A DNA stretch of 64,000 nt from Sphingomonas sp. JC676 (GTDB lineage: Bacteria > Pseudomonadota > Alphaproteobacteria > Sphingomonadales > Sphingomonadaceae): positions 186,001-250,000 of the forward strand of contig NZ_JACTGR010000004.1 in the NCBI RefSeq assembly GCF_014489075.1, read 5' to 3'. The position numbers were made by a program, and so were the translations under genes. A model generated the notes under the pieces. It had not been told where the DNA came from, ran no database searches, and saw only the letters and a program-made list of their open reading frames with translations. Of this stretch, positions 7,985 through 16,717 are shown piece after piece; positions within the stretch are counted from its first letter, which is position 1, and every line of letters begins with the position of its first letter.

Positions 7985-9484
7985 TCACCCCATGGTCGGG
8001 ATGACGAAGGCGTTGGCGGCATCGCCGACTCCGCCGTCGGGCCAGCGCTGGGTGATGGTCTTGACCTTGGTCCAGAACTTCACGCCTTCCATGCCGTGCT
8101 GGTTGGTGTCGCCGAACGCCGAGCGCTTCCAGCCGCCAAAGGTATGATAGGCGACAGGCACCGGGATCGGCACGTTGATGCCGACCATCCCGACATTGAC
8201 CCGCGCGGCGAACTCGCGCGCGGCATGGCCATTGCGGGTGAAGATCGCGACGCCGTTGCCGTACTGATGCTCGCTCGGAAGCCGCAGCGCGGTCTCGAAA
8301 TCGGGGGCGCGGACGATCTGCAGGACCGGCCCGAAAATCTCTTCCTTGTACGCCTGCATGTCAGGGGTGACACGGTCGAACAGGCTCGGCCCGATGAAGA
8401 AGCCCTGCTCATGGCCCTGGAGCTGGAAGCCGCGTCCGTCGACCACCAGCTCGGCGCCTTCGTCGACGCCAGTCTGGATCCAGTTCTCCACCCGCTGCTT
8501 GTGCGCGGCGTTCACCACCGGGCCGTAATGCGCATCATTGTCCGTCGAGACGCCGACCCGCAGCTTCTCGATCGCGGGGATCAGCTTTGCGCGGAGCGCA
8601 TCGGCGGTCTTGTCGCCGACCGGCACCACCACCGGCAGCGCCATGCAGCGCTCGCCGGCCGAACCGAACGCGGCGCCCGAGAGATCGGCCACCACTTGGT
8701 CGAGATCGGCATCGGGCATGACGATGCCGTGATTCTTGGCGCCGCCCATCGCCTGGACGCGCTTTCCGGCCTCTACGCCGCGGCGATAGACATAATGCGC
8801 GATGTCGGACGAGCCGACGAAGCTCACCGCAGAGATCGCCGGATGATCGAGGATCGCGTCGACCATCTCCTTGTCGCCGTGCACGACCTGGAGGATGCCC
8901 TCCGGCAGTCCGGCTTCGCGGAACAGCTCGGCGAGGCGGACGGGTACGCTGGGGTCGCGCTCCGAGGGCTTGAGGAGGAAGGCGTTGCCGCAGGCGATCG
9001 CGACGCCCGACATCCACAAGGGGATCATCGCCGGGAAATTGAACGGAGTGATGCCCGCGCCGATGCCGAGCGGCTGGCGCATCGAATAGACGTCGATGCC
9101 GGGGCCCGCGCCTTGCGTATACTCGCCTTTCAGCACGTGCGGGATGCCGCAGGCGAATTCGATCACCTCAAGGCCGCGCTGGATGTCGCCCTTCGAGTCC
9201 GCGATCACCTTGCCATGTTCGGACGACAGCAGGTGCGCCAGCTCGTCCATGTTCTTCTCGACCAGCGCCTTGAAGTTGAACATCACGCGGGCGCGGCGCT
9301 GCGGGTTGGTCGCCGCCCAGGCCGGCTGCGCGGCCTGCGCGGCAGCCACCGCGCGATCCAGTTCGGCCTGGGTGCCAAGCTGCACCTGCGCCTGGACCTG
9401 GCCGGTGTTCGGATCGAACACGTCCGAGGTCCGGCTCGCCCCGCCGCCCGAATGGCCGACGATGAAATGATCGATGGTACGCAT
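7985..9484 (-). CDS. mmsA: Methylmalonate-semialdehyde dehydrogenase (CoA-acylating)
   Basis: The 499-residue aldehyde dehydrogenase starts at the ATG at 9484, with AGGAGAG upstream. It has the NAD-binding ITPFNFP segment (145-151) and the catalytic cysteine C280 in GSAGERC. The glutamate that normally acts as general base in hydrolytic aldehyde dehydrogenases is replaced by Asn in the AMGGAKNH motif, as in CoA-acylating methylmalonate-semialdehyde dehydrogenases. It converts methylmalonate semialdehyde to propionyl-CoA, the last step of the valine pathway encoded at 601-4638. It lies 84 bases downstream of btuD on the same strand. Confidence 0.93.
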   Translation of the reverse strand: MRTIDHFIVGHSGGGASRTSDVFDPNTGQVQAQVQLGTQAELDRAVAAAQAAQPAWAATNPQRRARVMFNFKALVEKNMDELAHLLSSEHGKVIADSKGDIQRGLEVIEFACGIPHVLKGEYTQGAGPGIDVYSMRQPLGIGAGITPFNFPAMIPLWMSGVAIACGNAFLLKPSERDPSVPVRLAELFREAGLPEGILQVVHGDKEMVDAILDHPAISAVSFVGSSDIAHYVYRRGVEAGKRVQAMGGAKNHGIVMPDADLDQVVADLSGAAFGSAGERCMALPVVVPVGDKTADALRAKLIPAIEKLRVGVSTDNDAHYGPVVNAAHKQRVENWIQTGVDEGAELVVDGRGFQLQGHEQGFFIGPSLFDRVTPDMQAYKEEIFGPVLQIVRAPDFETALRLPSEHQYGNGVAIFTRNGHAAREFAARVNVGMVGINVPIPVPVAYHTFGGWKRSAFGDTNQHGMEGVKFWTKVKTITQRWPDGGVGDAANAFVIPTMG

Positions 9485-9538
9485 GCGCTCTCTCCTGGCG
9501 GTGGCGCTCGCCCGGGCGCCGACTCGCGTTGTAATTAA

Positions 9539-9548
9539 ATTGCGCAAT
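9539..9548. promoter_or_regulatory. Perfect 10-bp palindrome upstream of mmsA
   Basis: ATTGCGCAAT is a perfect palindrome 55 bases before the mmsA start, inside the 84-base btuD-mmsA gap, and is followed by an AT-rich stretch. It could be an operator for a catabolic repressor. No regulator gene in the window can be tied to it. Confidence 0.3.
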
Positions 9549-9568
9549 GGCACAGCCGTGGCCGGCTG

Positions 9569-10348
9569 TCAGCCCTTGGTGCGCCCGATCGGCACGGGGA
9601 GCAGCCGGCCCGAATCGTCGCCGATCACCATCACCTCGACACCGAACGCCTCGCGCAGCGGCTGGTGCGCCAGCGCCTCGTTCGCGGGGCCGAACGCGAC
9701 GACCTTGCCGTCCTTCAGGAGCAGCACGTCATCGGCGGCGCGGGCGGCCTGGACGAGGTCATGGAGCACGATCACCACGCCCATGCCCTGGCCGGCGAGC
9801 AAGCGGAGTTGCTCGAGTAAAGTGAGCTGGTGGACCGGATCGAGGCTGGCGAGCGGTTCGTCCGCCAGCAGCCATTCGGGCTGGCCGGCGAGCACGCGGG
9901 CAAGCAGCACGCGGGCGCGCTCGCCGCCCGAGAGCTGGGTGATCGTGCGATCCCGAAACTTCTGCGTCTCGGTCGCGGCGAGCGCGGCGGCGACCGCCTC
10001 CTGGTCCGCTGCCGACGTGCCGGCAAAGGGCGCACGGTGCGGGAGCCGCCCCAGCGCGACGACATCCTCGACGCGCAGGTCCCAGTGCACCATCGGGTCC
10101 TGCGGCAGATAACCGATCGCGCGGGCGCGCTCGGCGGGCGTGGTGCGGCCGAGCAGCCGGGTGCCGAGCTGGACCTTTCCCGCATCCGGATCGAGCAGGC
10201 CCGCGAGCGTCTTGACCAAAGTCGACTTGCCCGAGCCATTGGGACCCAGGATCGCGGTCACCCGGCCGGGCCGGAAGACCGCGCTGACGCCCTGCAGCAC
10301 CTCGCGGTTGCCCAGGCTGACGGCGAGATCGGTAAAGCTCAGATCCAT
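9569..10348 (-). CDS. btuD: Vitamin B12 ABC transporter ATP-binding protein
   Basis: A 259-residue ABC ATPase of the FecE/BtuD group. It has Walker A GPNGSGKS (35-42), Q-loop Q83, signature LSGGE (139-143), Walker B LLADEP (160-165) and the H-loop histidine in VVIVLHDL. It energises import through the permease encoded just upstream, whose last codons it overlaps by ten bases. The FecE group serves both iron-siderophores and cobalamin. The riboswitch and the receptor gene at the head of this operon point to cobalamin. Confidence 0.88.
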   Translation of the reverse strand: MDLSFTDLAVSLGNREVLQGVSAVFRPGRVTAILGPNGSGKSTLVKTLAGLLDPDAGKVQLGTRLLGRTTPAERARAIGYLPQDPMVHWDLRVEDVVALGRLPHRAPFAGTSAADQEAVAAALAATETQKFRDRTITQLSGGERARVLLARVLAGQPEWLLADEPLASLDPVHQLTLLEQLRLLAGQGMGVVIVLHDLVQAARAADDVLLLKDGKVVAFGPANEALAHQPLREAFGVEVMVIGDDSGRLLPVPIGRTKG

Positions 10349-11310
10349 GCCGATCGCCGCATCCGGAGGAGAAGGAAGAAGAAGAACGGCGTGCCGAGCA
10401 TCGCCATCGCGACGCCGAGGCGGATCTCGGTCGCGCCGGGGCCGACGCGAACCAGGCTGTCGGCCGCAAGGACCAGCGCCGCCCCGCCCAGCGCGCTCGG
10501 CAGCAGCAGCGCTGAAGGCCGTGCGCCGGTGAGCGGGCGCATCAGATGCGGCACGATCAGCCCGACGAACCCGACCACGCCGGTCACCGCGACGCTGGCA
10601 CCGACGGTCAGCCCGGTGCCCAGCACGATCAGCAGTTGCGTGCGCTGGAGCTTGAGGCCGAGCGAGCGCGCGGCGTCTTCGCCCAATGTCAGCGCGTCGA
10701 GCGCGCGGCCGGTGAAGAGCAGGATGACACATCCCAGCGCGACGAAGGGCACCGCGAGTTTCGCCTCCGCGAAGCTGCGATCGGTGAGCGCCCCCATGAT
10801 CCAGTCGATGATCTCGGCGACGGCGAACGGGTTAGGCGCGATCGAGATCAGGAAGGCGGTGAGCGCCGCCGCGAGGCTGGAGAGCACCGTCCCGGCGAGA
10901 ATGAAGGTCACCGCGCTCTCGGCTCGCCAGGCGAGCCCGATCAGCAAAAGCATCGATCCGGCGGCGGCAAGCATTGCTGCGCCGAAGATCACCAGCGGGG
11001 CGCTGGCGGCCAGCAGGACGATCGCCGCCACCGCGCCCAGCGCCGCGCTTGCTGAGACGCCGACTACCGCAGGGTCGGCAAGCGGATTGCGCAGATAGCC
11101 CTGGAGTACCGCGCCGGTCAGTCCGAGCCCGGCGCCGATGGTGAGGCCGAGAATCGCACGGGGCAGGCGCAATTCGGCGATGATCCACCAGCGCGGATCG
11201 TCCGAGAACCAGGCATCGAACGGCACCCACACCTTGCCCGCCATCAGCGACCCGGCGAACAGCAAGGCGACGAGCAGGGTCAGGCCGGAAAGGAGAAGGG
11301 CGCGGTTCAC
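10339..11310 (-). CDS. btuC: Vitamin B12 ABC transporter permease
   Basis: The 323-residue FecCD/BtuC-family membrane protein has many hydrophobic helices and the conserved loop GAVLQGYLRNPLADP (66-80) that contacts the ATPase and substrate channel. I use GTG at 11310 as start: it overlaps the btuF stop as GTGA, the normal arrangement for coupled transport genes. It forms the inner-membrane channel with BtuD. The C-terminal six residues are encoded over the start of btuD. Confidence 0.88.
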   Translation of the reverse strand: MNRALLLSGLTLLVALLFAGSLMAGKVWVPFDAWFSDDPRWWIIAELRLPRAILGLTIGAGLGLTGAVLQGYLRNPLADPAVVGVSASAALGAVAAIVLLAASAPLVIFGAAMLAAAGSMLLLIGLAWRAESAVTFILAGTVLSSLAAALTAFLISIAPNPFAVAEIIDWIMGALTDRSFAEAKLAVPFVALGCVILLFTGRALDALTLGEDAARSLGLKLQRTQLLIVLGTGLTVGASVAVTGVVGFVGLIVPHLMRPLTGARPSALLLPSALGGAALVLAADSLVRVGPGATEIRLGVAMAMLGTPFFFFLLLRMRRSAWI

Positions 11311-12128
11311 TGGATGCTCCGGCGGATTGCGGCGAGGCGCGCCATCGCCCTTGGAATAACCGGTCCGCCGCAATTGACCAGCGCGCGTGGGAAGGCGGCC
11401 TGGGTCACCTTGCTGCCGATATGCTTGAGCGCCTCGCTCCGCAGCTGGTTGGCGCGGGAGCTTTGGTCGCGGCCGGCTTCGTCGGGAACGAGCATCGCCC
11501 GCGGCGGATCGGCGACGACATGCTCGATCGGGAGATAGCCGGTGAACTTGAGGCCGTAGTGCGCGGCATGGTTGGAGAAGCCGGCGCGGGTCATCATGTC
11601 GTCGAGCAGAGTGCCGCTCCCCGAAACCAGGTTGCCGCCGATCCACAGCAGGGCAGGGGTCTTGGCGCCGTGCCAGGTCGTGGTGGCCAGCGCCTGGTCG
11701 ATCCGCGCGTTGATTGCCTTGCCCGCCTCCACCGCACCCACGGCGGCGGCAAGCTCGGTCATCTGCTCCTTGCTGCGTTCGGCAGTCACCGGCATGTCGA
11801 GATAAAGCGTCTTGAGACCCGCCCGCGCGAAGGCCTCGCGGGTCGAAGGCGAGGTGAAGCTGCTGGCGACAACCAGATCGGGCTGCATCGCGATGATCTC
11901 CTCCGCGGTGCCGCGATTGGCGTGGAAGCGGCGGGCCACATCGAGCGGGATCGAAGTTGCCATCGGGTCCTGCGAATAATGGCTGATCGAGGCGATCCGC
12001 GCCGGCGGCACCAGCTCGATCAAAGCGGCGTCGGCGCAGGGGTTCATCGATACGATGCCCCCGCCGCCCTGCGACGGAGGCGCCGCGCATCCAGCGGCCA
12101 TCAGGCAAAGGAGCGCGGCGCCCCGCAT
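11307..12128 (-). CDS. btuF: Cobalamin-binding periplasmic protein (BtuF-like lipoprotein)
   Basis: The 273-residue protein has an N-terminal hydrophobic stretch with a lipobox-like AAGC (C14), so it is probably lipid-anchored in the periplasm. The body matches helical-backbone metal/cobalamin-binding proteins: a first lobe with GIVSMNPCADAALIELV and EEIIAMQPDLVVASSF, a spanning helix, and a second lobe with LLWIGGNLVSGSGTLLDDMM. It hands substrate to BtuCD. Its start overlaps the end of the TonB-dependent receptor gene by one base, so btuBFCD is a compact operon. Confidence 0.82.
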   Translation of the reverse strand: MRGAALLCLMAAGCAAPPSQGGGGIVSMNPCADAALIELVPPARIASISHYSQDPMATSIPLDVARRFHANRGTAEEIIAMQPDLVVASSFTSPSTREAFARAGLKTLYLDMPVTAERSKEQMTELAAAVGAVEAGKAINARIDQALATTTWHGAKTPALLWIGGNLVSGSGTLLDDMMTRAGFSNHAAHYGLKFTGYLPIEHVVADPPRAMLVPDEAGRDQSSRANQLRSEALKHIGSKVTQAAFPRALVNCGGPVIPRAMARLAAIRRSIQ

Positions 12129-13996
12129 CAGTCGAACTTCAGCCGCACGCCACCATAGGCCGCGCGGCCCATCGTGCCGTAGTTCGCGACGGTCTGGTAT
12201 TTCCTGTCGAACAGATTCTCGACCCGGCCATAGACCTCGATCTGGTCGGTGACCGGATACGAGGCGCGGACGCCGACGATCGTATAGCCCTTCAGCCGGG
12301 TGAAGTTGCCCGCATCGTCGAAGCTGTCGCCCACTGCCAGCACGGTGCCGCCCAGGCTCAGGCCGAAGCCGAAGCGATAGTCGGCCGAGAAGCTGCCGGC
12401 GTCTTGTGGGCGCCGGGCGAGGTCGTTGCCGAAATTGGCGCCGGGCGAGCGGTTCTGCGCATCGGTGTGCGTATAGGCGCCGCGAAGCGACAGTCCGGTG
12501 ACAGGATTGGCGACCAATTCGAGCTCCACGCCTTCGGCGCGGGTCTTGGCGATATTGGCGTAGGTGAAGGTGCCCAGGTCGAAATCGATCTGGTTGTTCG
12601 TATCGCGATGGAACCAGGTCGCCTTGGCGGTCACCCCCCGGAGGATGCGCTGCTCGGCGCCGAACTCATAGCTCTTGGAGGTTTCGGGGTGCAGCGTAGC
12701 CGTGCCGAAATCGCTGTAGAGCTGGTAGAGCGTCGGTGCCTTGAAGCCCTCGCCATAGCTGCCATGGATGCGTGTGCCGTCGATCGGCTCGATCAGCGCG
12801 CTCGCGCCAAAGGTGGTGCGGCTGCCGAAGTCGCGGTGATCGTCGTGGCGGACGCCGGCATTGATGCTCGCCCAGGAAACCGGATTGGCGATCAGCTGGC
12901 CGTAGAAGCTGGTGATGCCGGTCGATTTGCGCAGCGCCCCGTCGAAATAGCGGCTCTCCTCATGCTCCGCGCCGAACACGGTGCGCAGGCCCTGCACCAG
13001 CTGGGCATCGCCCTGATATTCGTAGCGCTCGCTGCGCCCGCGCCCGAAAAAGGTCACCGGATTGGCGAGGGTGGGGTCGAAATTGTCGCGGTTGATGTCG
13101 GCAATGGTGAAGGCGAGCCGGTTGCGGAACTTGCCGCCCAGCAGATCGGCCATGAGGCCGGCATAGCCGTACAGCTCCTGCGTCTTGGCATATTCGGGCG
13201 TGTCGGCCAGCGAGAAATCGGGCGGCGGGAAACCATCGAGATCGACCTTGCTATGGGCGTAGTAGCCGCGCAGGTCGAGCGAGACATTGTCGACCAGCTT
13301 GATGTTCAGCCGCCCGGTCGCGCCGAACTGGCGATAGCCGTCGGGCTCGGTGCCGTTCGCCGCGATCGAGATGCCGTCGGTGGTGAGATAACCCGCGGTC
13401 AGCGCACCCGAGATGCGCTCGTTGCCCGCGGAAACGCCCGCGGTGCCGTTGAACGTGCCGAACGATCCGCCCTCGGCATTGCTGCGGAAGCGAAGTCCCT
13501 CGCTGCCGTCCTGCGTCACGACGTTGACCACGCCGCCGATCGCCTGGCTGCCCCACACCACCGAGTTCGGCCCGCGCAGCACTTCGACGCGCTCGGCCGA
13601 TCCCGCGAGCAGATTGGCGAAGTCGAACGCGCCGCCGGGCGAGGAGGGATCGTTGACGCGCACGCCGTCGATCAGGACGAGCGTCTGCTCGGCCTCGGCG
13701 CCGCGGATGCGCACCGCGGTGGTGGTGCCCAGCCCGCCGTTGCGCGCGACGTTTACGCCGGGGACGGTGGCGAGGAGATCGGAGAGCACGACCGTCTGGC
13801 GCTGTTCGATCTCGGCTTGCTGGAAGACGGTAACCGAGCGCGCGATCTGGTCGAGCCGCTGGGGCACGCCGCTGGCGACCACGACGATGTCATCGTCGTC
13901 ACTCGCCGCAACCGGCTCGGATGTGTTCTGGGCATGGGCAATCGTGGGCGGCAGCAACGCTGCCGACGCGATCAGGAGGAATTTCAGCTTCTTCAT
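12128..13996 (-). CDS. btuB: TonB-dependent vitamin B12 receptor
   Basis: The 622-residue outer-membrane receptor has a signal peptide ending near AHAQ (residue 23), a probable TonB-box segment DDDIVVVA, and then a plug domain (VFQQAEIEQRQTVVLSDLLATVPG, RGAEAEQTLVLIDGVRVND). A long beta-barrel follows, ending in the C-terminal aromatic-rich strand GGVRLKFD typical of outer-membrane proteins. Length and plug wording fit BtuB rather than the larger siderophore receptors. The cobalamin riboswitch immediately upstream confirms the substrate class. Cobalamin is bound outside and moved across the outer membrane with energy from TonB. Confidence 0.93.
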   Translation of the reverse strand: MKKLKFLLIASAALLPPTIAHAQNTSEPVAASDDDDIVVVASGVPQRLDQIARSVTVFQQAEIEQRQTVVLSDLLATVPGVNVARNGGLGTTTAVRIRGAEAEQTLVLIDGVRVNDPSSPGGAFDFANLLAGSAERVEVLRGPNSVVWGSQAIGGVVNVVTQDGSEGLRFRSNAEGGSFGTFNGTAGVSAGNERISGALTAGYLTTDGISIAANGTEPDGYRQFGATGRLNIKLVDNVSLDLRGYYAHSKVDLDGFPPPDFSLADTPEYAKTQELYGYAGLMADLLGGKFRNRLAFTIADINRDNFDPTLANPVTFFGRGRSERYEYQGDAQLVQGLRTVFGAEHEESRYFDGALRKSTGITSFYGQLIANPVSWASINAGVRHDDHRDFGSRTTFGASALIEPIDGTRIHGSYGEGFKAPTLYQLYSDFGTATLHPETSKSYEFGAEQRILRGVTAKATWFHRDTNNQIDFDLGTFTYANIAKTRAEGVELELVANPVTGLSLRGAYTHTDAQNRSPGANFGNDLARRPQDAGSFSADYRFGFGLSLGGTVLAVGDSFDDAGNFTRLKGYTIVGVRASYPVTDQIEVYGRVENLFDRKYQTVANYGTMGRAAYGGVRLKFD

Positions 13997-14126
13997 TGCA
14001 AGACACCCTTTTCAAGGGCCGCCATGCTGGAAGCGCGACGACCCGGTTGGTGTCGCTCGCGCGGGAAAAGGCACGCCTCTCCCCGTCCGCCCGGTGCACC
14101 CCGCCCGCGCGAAGGAATCGACTGTG

Positions 14127-14285
14127 GCGGGCAGGTCTCCTGGCTCCCGGGTCGCTGCCGGACGTGCCGCCTTCCCGAAGCAGGTGCTTCAGTGGCATCG
14201 TTGCACGCCGGCTATCCGGTTACAGTTGCGGGGGCAGCCTCGGGTTTCAACCGAGTTCCCTTTTTCATCCCCTTGCGGGGACACC
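14127..14285 (-). promoter_or_regulatory. Cobalamin riboswitch
   Basis: Read on the minus strand, the leader begins with a GGGAACTCGG/CCGAGG helix region, then GGCTGCCCCCGCAACTGTAA, GCCACTG, and ends in the B12 box AGCCAGGAGACCTGCC at 14146-14131. This is the canonical adenosylcobalamin riboswitch order. It lies about 130 bases before the btuB start, leaving room for an expression platform. High cobalamin should switch btuBFCD off. The exact 5' end (P1) is approximate. Confidence 0.96.
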
Positions 14286-14337
14286 CATCACGCGTCCGCA
14301 CTAATCCCGTTTGCCGCACCGCGGCAAGCCCGACGGT

Positions 14338-14802
14338 TCACGGACGGATCGGATGCTCGGCAAAGGCAGCGATGAGGGGCTGGAATCCGTCCATTTCCGG
14401 TATGGTCGGGTGGCCGTGCACCGCGCCCGTCTCGACGCCAGGCAGCTTCTCGCTGGTCCAGAATTCGGCGAAAGGCCTGAACCAGCCGGCATCGTCGAGT
14501 ATCGTCGCGCGCAGGTTCACCAGGAAATCGAGCCCGTCGACGCGGGTGAACACCCAGCTCTTGCAGTTGTCGCAATGATGGTGGTGGATCTGTTCGCCGT
14601 GGATCCCGCCGATCACGGTTTCGCCCTGGGTCACTTCGAAGCCCTGGGCGGGCAGGTTGAGCGTGAGCGAGAAGGCGCTCGCGGTCATACGCTGGCAGCC
14701 AGTGCAATGGCAGGCGGAGGTGAGCATCGGCGGCTGGGTCACCCGCACGCGCACCGCGCCACAGCGGCACCCGCCTTCCCAGGGCAGCTTCCAGTCTTCC
14801 AC
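14338..14802 (-). CDS. GFA family (CENP-V/glutathione-dependent formaldehyde-activating-like) zinc protein
   Basis: A 154-residue protein with the full cysteine set of the GFA/CENP-V fold: C12 and C14 (GCRCG), C31, C33 and C36 (CHCTGC), and C77/C80 (CDNC). These bind structural and catalytic zinc. The founding member was linked to glutathione-formaldehyde adduct formation, but most family members are uncharacterised, so a formaldehyde role is not claimed. It stands alone, just upstream of the riboswitch leader and transcribed in the same direction, with the MAPEG gene divergent. Confidence 0.85.
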   Translation of the reverse strand: MEDWKLPWEGGCRCGAVRVRVTQPPMLTSACHCTGCQRMTASAFSLTLNLPAQGFEVTQGETVIGGIHGEQIHHHHCDNCKSWVFTRVDGLDFLVNLRATILDDAGWFRPFAEFWTSEKLPGVETGAVHGHPTIPEMDGFQPLIAAFAEHPIRP

Positions 14803-14868
14803 CTACGCTCTCCCGCTGGACATGATCGCCGCTCGGCCTAGCATAATGCCAAGAACGGGGGAGGGGTC

Positions 14869-15294
14869 ATGCCGATCGATATATTGTGGCCGACCTTCGC
14901 GCTTGTCGCGCTGGTGGCGGTGGTGATGCTCACGATGTTCGTCCAGCGGATCGGGCATATCCGGCGCAACCCGCCGGGCGCGGGCGATTTCGCCAGCGGC
15001 GAGGCGGCCTTGCGCTATTTCCAGCCGGTCGAGATGCCGGCGAATAATTTCCGCAACCTGTTCGAGATGCCGGTGCTGTTCTTCGCGCTGGTGCCGCTGC
15101 TGCTGATTACCCATCACGGCAACCATATCCAGGTGACGCTCGCCTGGATCTATGTCGCGCTCCGGGCGCTGCACAGCTTCATCCATATCGTCGTCCGGAA
15201 CGTGAATCTGCGCTTCATGCTCTATCTCGGATCCTGCGTGGTGCTGATGGCGATGTGGATCGGCTTCGCCGCGGATATTGCCGCCGCGCGGTGA
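14869..15294 (+). CDS. MAPEG family membrane protein
   Basis: A 141-residue protein with four predicted membrane helices. The conserved MAPEG patch is EMPANNFRNLFEMPVLFF (about residues 56-73), followed by LRALHSFIHI. The family includes glutathione transferases and peroxidases of membranes, but bacterial members of this short type are mostly uncharacterised. The ATG at 14869 is preceded by GGGGAGG. Its neighbour GFA protein is also linked by family name to glutathione chemistry, although they are divergently transcribed. Confidence 0.82.
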   Translation: MPIDILWPTFALVALVAVVMLTMFVQRIGHIRRNPPGAGDFASGEAALRYFQPVEMPANNFRNLFEMPVLFFALVPLLLITHHGNHIQVTLAWIYVALRALHSFIHIVVRNVNLRFMLYLGSCVVLMAMWIGFAADIAAAR

Positions 15295-15349
15295 GCTGCG
15301 GAACGGCGGGCGACTCGGCGCGTTCAAGTGGCCCGAGGAGGATGCCTGC

Positions 15350-15943
15350 ATGAACAAGCACTTATGGATGTTGGGGCTGGCCCCAGCGCTCGCGCTCGCC
15401 GCATGCGGTGGCGCCGACAACACCGAAAGTCCGGTGACCAATGCGACGCCCGACGACAGCATGATGAACATGCCCGCCGACGAGAATGTGAGCGACAATG
15501 CGATGGACCATATGACTATGGCGTCGCCCGCGCAGAAGTTCGCCGACGCCGCCGGTGCCAGCGACTATTACGAGGTCGAGGCCGGCAAGCTGGCCGAGGA
15601 CAAGGCGACCAGCCAGGGCCTCAAGGACTTCGGCAAGATGATGGTCGCGGCCCACACCGAATCGACGGCGAAGCTCAAGGCTGCGGCCGCCAAGGCAAAG
15701 CCGGCGGTCACGCCCAATCCGGTGCTCAACGCCGAACAGGAAGCCAATCTTGCGGCGCTGAAGGAGGCCAAGGGCGCCGATTTCGACGCCAAGTACAAGG
15801 CGCAGCAGATCGCCGCGCACGAAACGGCGCTGGCCGCGATGAAGGACTATGCTGCCAACGGTGGCGTGCTCGAGCTCGCCAAGTTCGCCGGCGATACCGT
15901 GAAGGTCGTCGAGACACACCTCGCCAAGATCAAGGCGATGTGA
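15350..15943 (+). CDS. DUF4142 domain exported protein
   Basis: A 197-residue protein starting at ATG 15350 with GAGGAGG upstream. The N-terminus is a signal sequence ending ALAACGG, a plausible lipobox (C near residue 19). A Met/Asp-rich linker (NMPADENVSDNAMDHM) follows, then a helical DUF4142 domain (about 55-195) with SDYYEVEAGKLAEDKA and a GAD-FDAKYKAQQIAAHETAL block. DUF4142 proteins are ferritin-like helical bundles of unknown function, often found in envelope stress loci. The Met/His/Asp-rich linker could bind metal, but this is speculative. Confidence 0.85.
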   Translation: MNKHLWMLGLAPALALAACGGADNTESPVTNATPDDSMMNMPADENVSDNAMDHMTMASPAQKFADAAGASDYYEVEAGKLAEDKATSQGLKDFGKMMVAAHTESTAKLKAAAAKAKPAVTPNPVLNAEQEANLAALKEAKGADFDAKYKAQQIAAHETALAAMKDYAANGGVLELAKFAGDTVKVVETHLAKIKAM

Positions 15944-15981
15944 CCGCGAGAGGGCGCCCGTCCGGGGGCGTCCTCATTGTC

Positions 15982-16425
15982 TCAGGCGGCTTCTTCGTTC
16001 GCGGCGGTGGGAACCGCGCGGGGGCCGGTGGCCGAATCGCCGCCGCCGATATGCTTCATGCGGCCTTCGACATGGCCGCCATTCTCGATCGTGATCGACT
16101 GATACTCGACGTCGCCGATGATCCGCGCGCTCCGCTCGACGGTGAGCTGCTTGGCGCGTACTGCGCCCTCGATCGTGCCGGCGATCCGCGCGGTCTCGGC
16201 AGTGACGCTGCCGAAGATCTGGCTGTCCGCGCCCTGGGCAAGGTTGCCGCAATTGACGTCGCCTTCGATCCGCCCGTCGATATGCAGGTCCGCGGTGGCG
16301 GTAACGTTGCCGGTGACGACCACATCGGCGCCGACCACCGAGAACATGCCGCGCTTGCCGTTGGGCCCGGCTTGCGGCGCCGGCGCGGCGCTGCGGTCGT
16401 CGCGGCTGCGATTGCTGTTGAACAT
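15982..16425 (-). CDS. Bactofilin (polymer-forming cytoskeletal protein)
   Basis: The 147-residue protein has the bactofilin beta-helix core (about 28-122), seen as short repeating strands VVGADVVVTGNVTATADLHIDGRIEG and later copies, with disordered Ser/Arg/Pro and Ala-rich ends. Bactofilins self-assemble into filaments that localise cell-wall enzymes or stalk and polar proteins. Its usual partner, a M23 peptidase gene, is not next to it here. It is divergent from the rpsL operon, where many bacteria have rpoC. Confidence 0.9.
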   Translation of the reverse strand: MFNSNRSRDDRSAAPAPQAGPNGKRGMFSVVGADVVVTGNVTATADLHIDGRIEGDVNCGNLAQGADSQIFGSVTAETARIAGTIEGAVRAKQLTVERSARIIGDVEYQSITIENGGHVEGRMKHIGGGDSATGPRAVPTAANEEAA

Positions 16426-16579
16426 CGTTGCGCTCCCCGATCGGCTGTCCCGAATCCCTGACCGCCGATTAGCATAGCGGGCAGGCCCGCGGCAGACTCC
16501 AAAAAGCCGTGCGCAACTGCTATTGCGGGAAAGTCCGGGACGCCTGTTCCGAGTCGAGGCGTATGCGCTTGCCGGGCGG

Positions 16580-16608
16580 TTGACCGGCGGCCGGCCCGAC
16601 GCTATAGG
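16580..16608 (+). promoter_or_regulatory. Sigma-70-type promoter for rpsL operon
   Basis: TTGACC (16580-16585) and TATAGG (16603-16608) are separated by exactly 17 bases. This is close to the strong alphaproteobacterial promoter form TTGAC-N17-CTATA. Start would fall near 16615, giving a leader of about 175 bases before rpsL. Confidence 0.7.
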
Positions 16609-16684
16609 CGCCCCCGTTCCGCGACGGGCCTATGGCCGCAAAACGCCTGTGGAACAAAGAGCTGAACGTTGCTGGAGACGCAAT

Positions 16685-16717
16685 GGCCCGGGGGGTCGCA
16701 GACACCCGGGGCCTTTT
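16685..16717 (+). terminator. Attenuator-like hairpin in the rpsL leader
   Basis: GGCCC-GGG pairs with CCC-GGGGCC through one bulged G, and TTTT follows directly. It lies between the promoter and rpsL, so it would act on the leader transcript as an attenuator. A short T-run makes strong termination uncertain. The rest of the 364-base gap holds only the promoter and no open frame. Confidence 0.45.

Noticed and set aside
14127..14285. Short frames within the leader of btuB
   Set aside because: The stretch is fully explained by the cobalamin riboswitch; the frames have no ribosome site.
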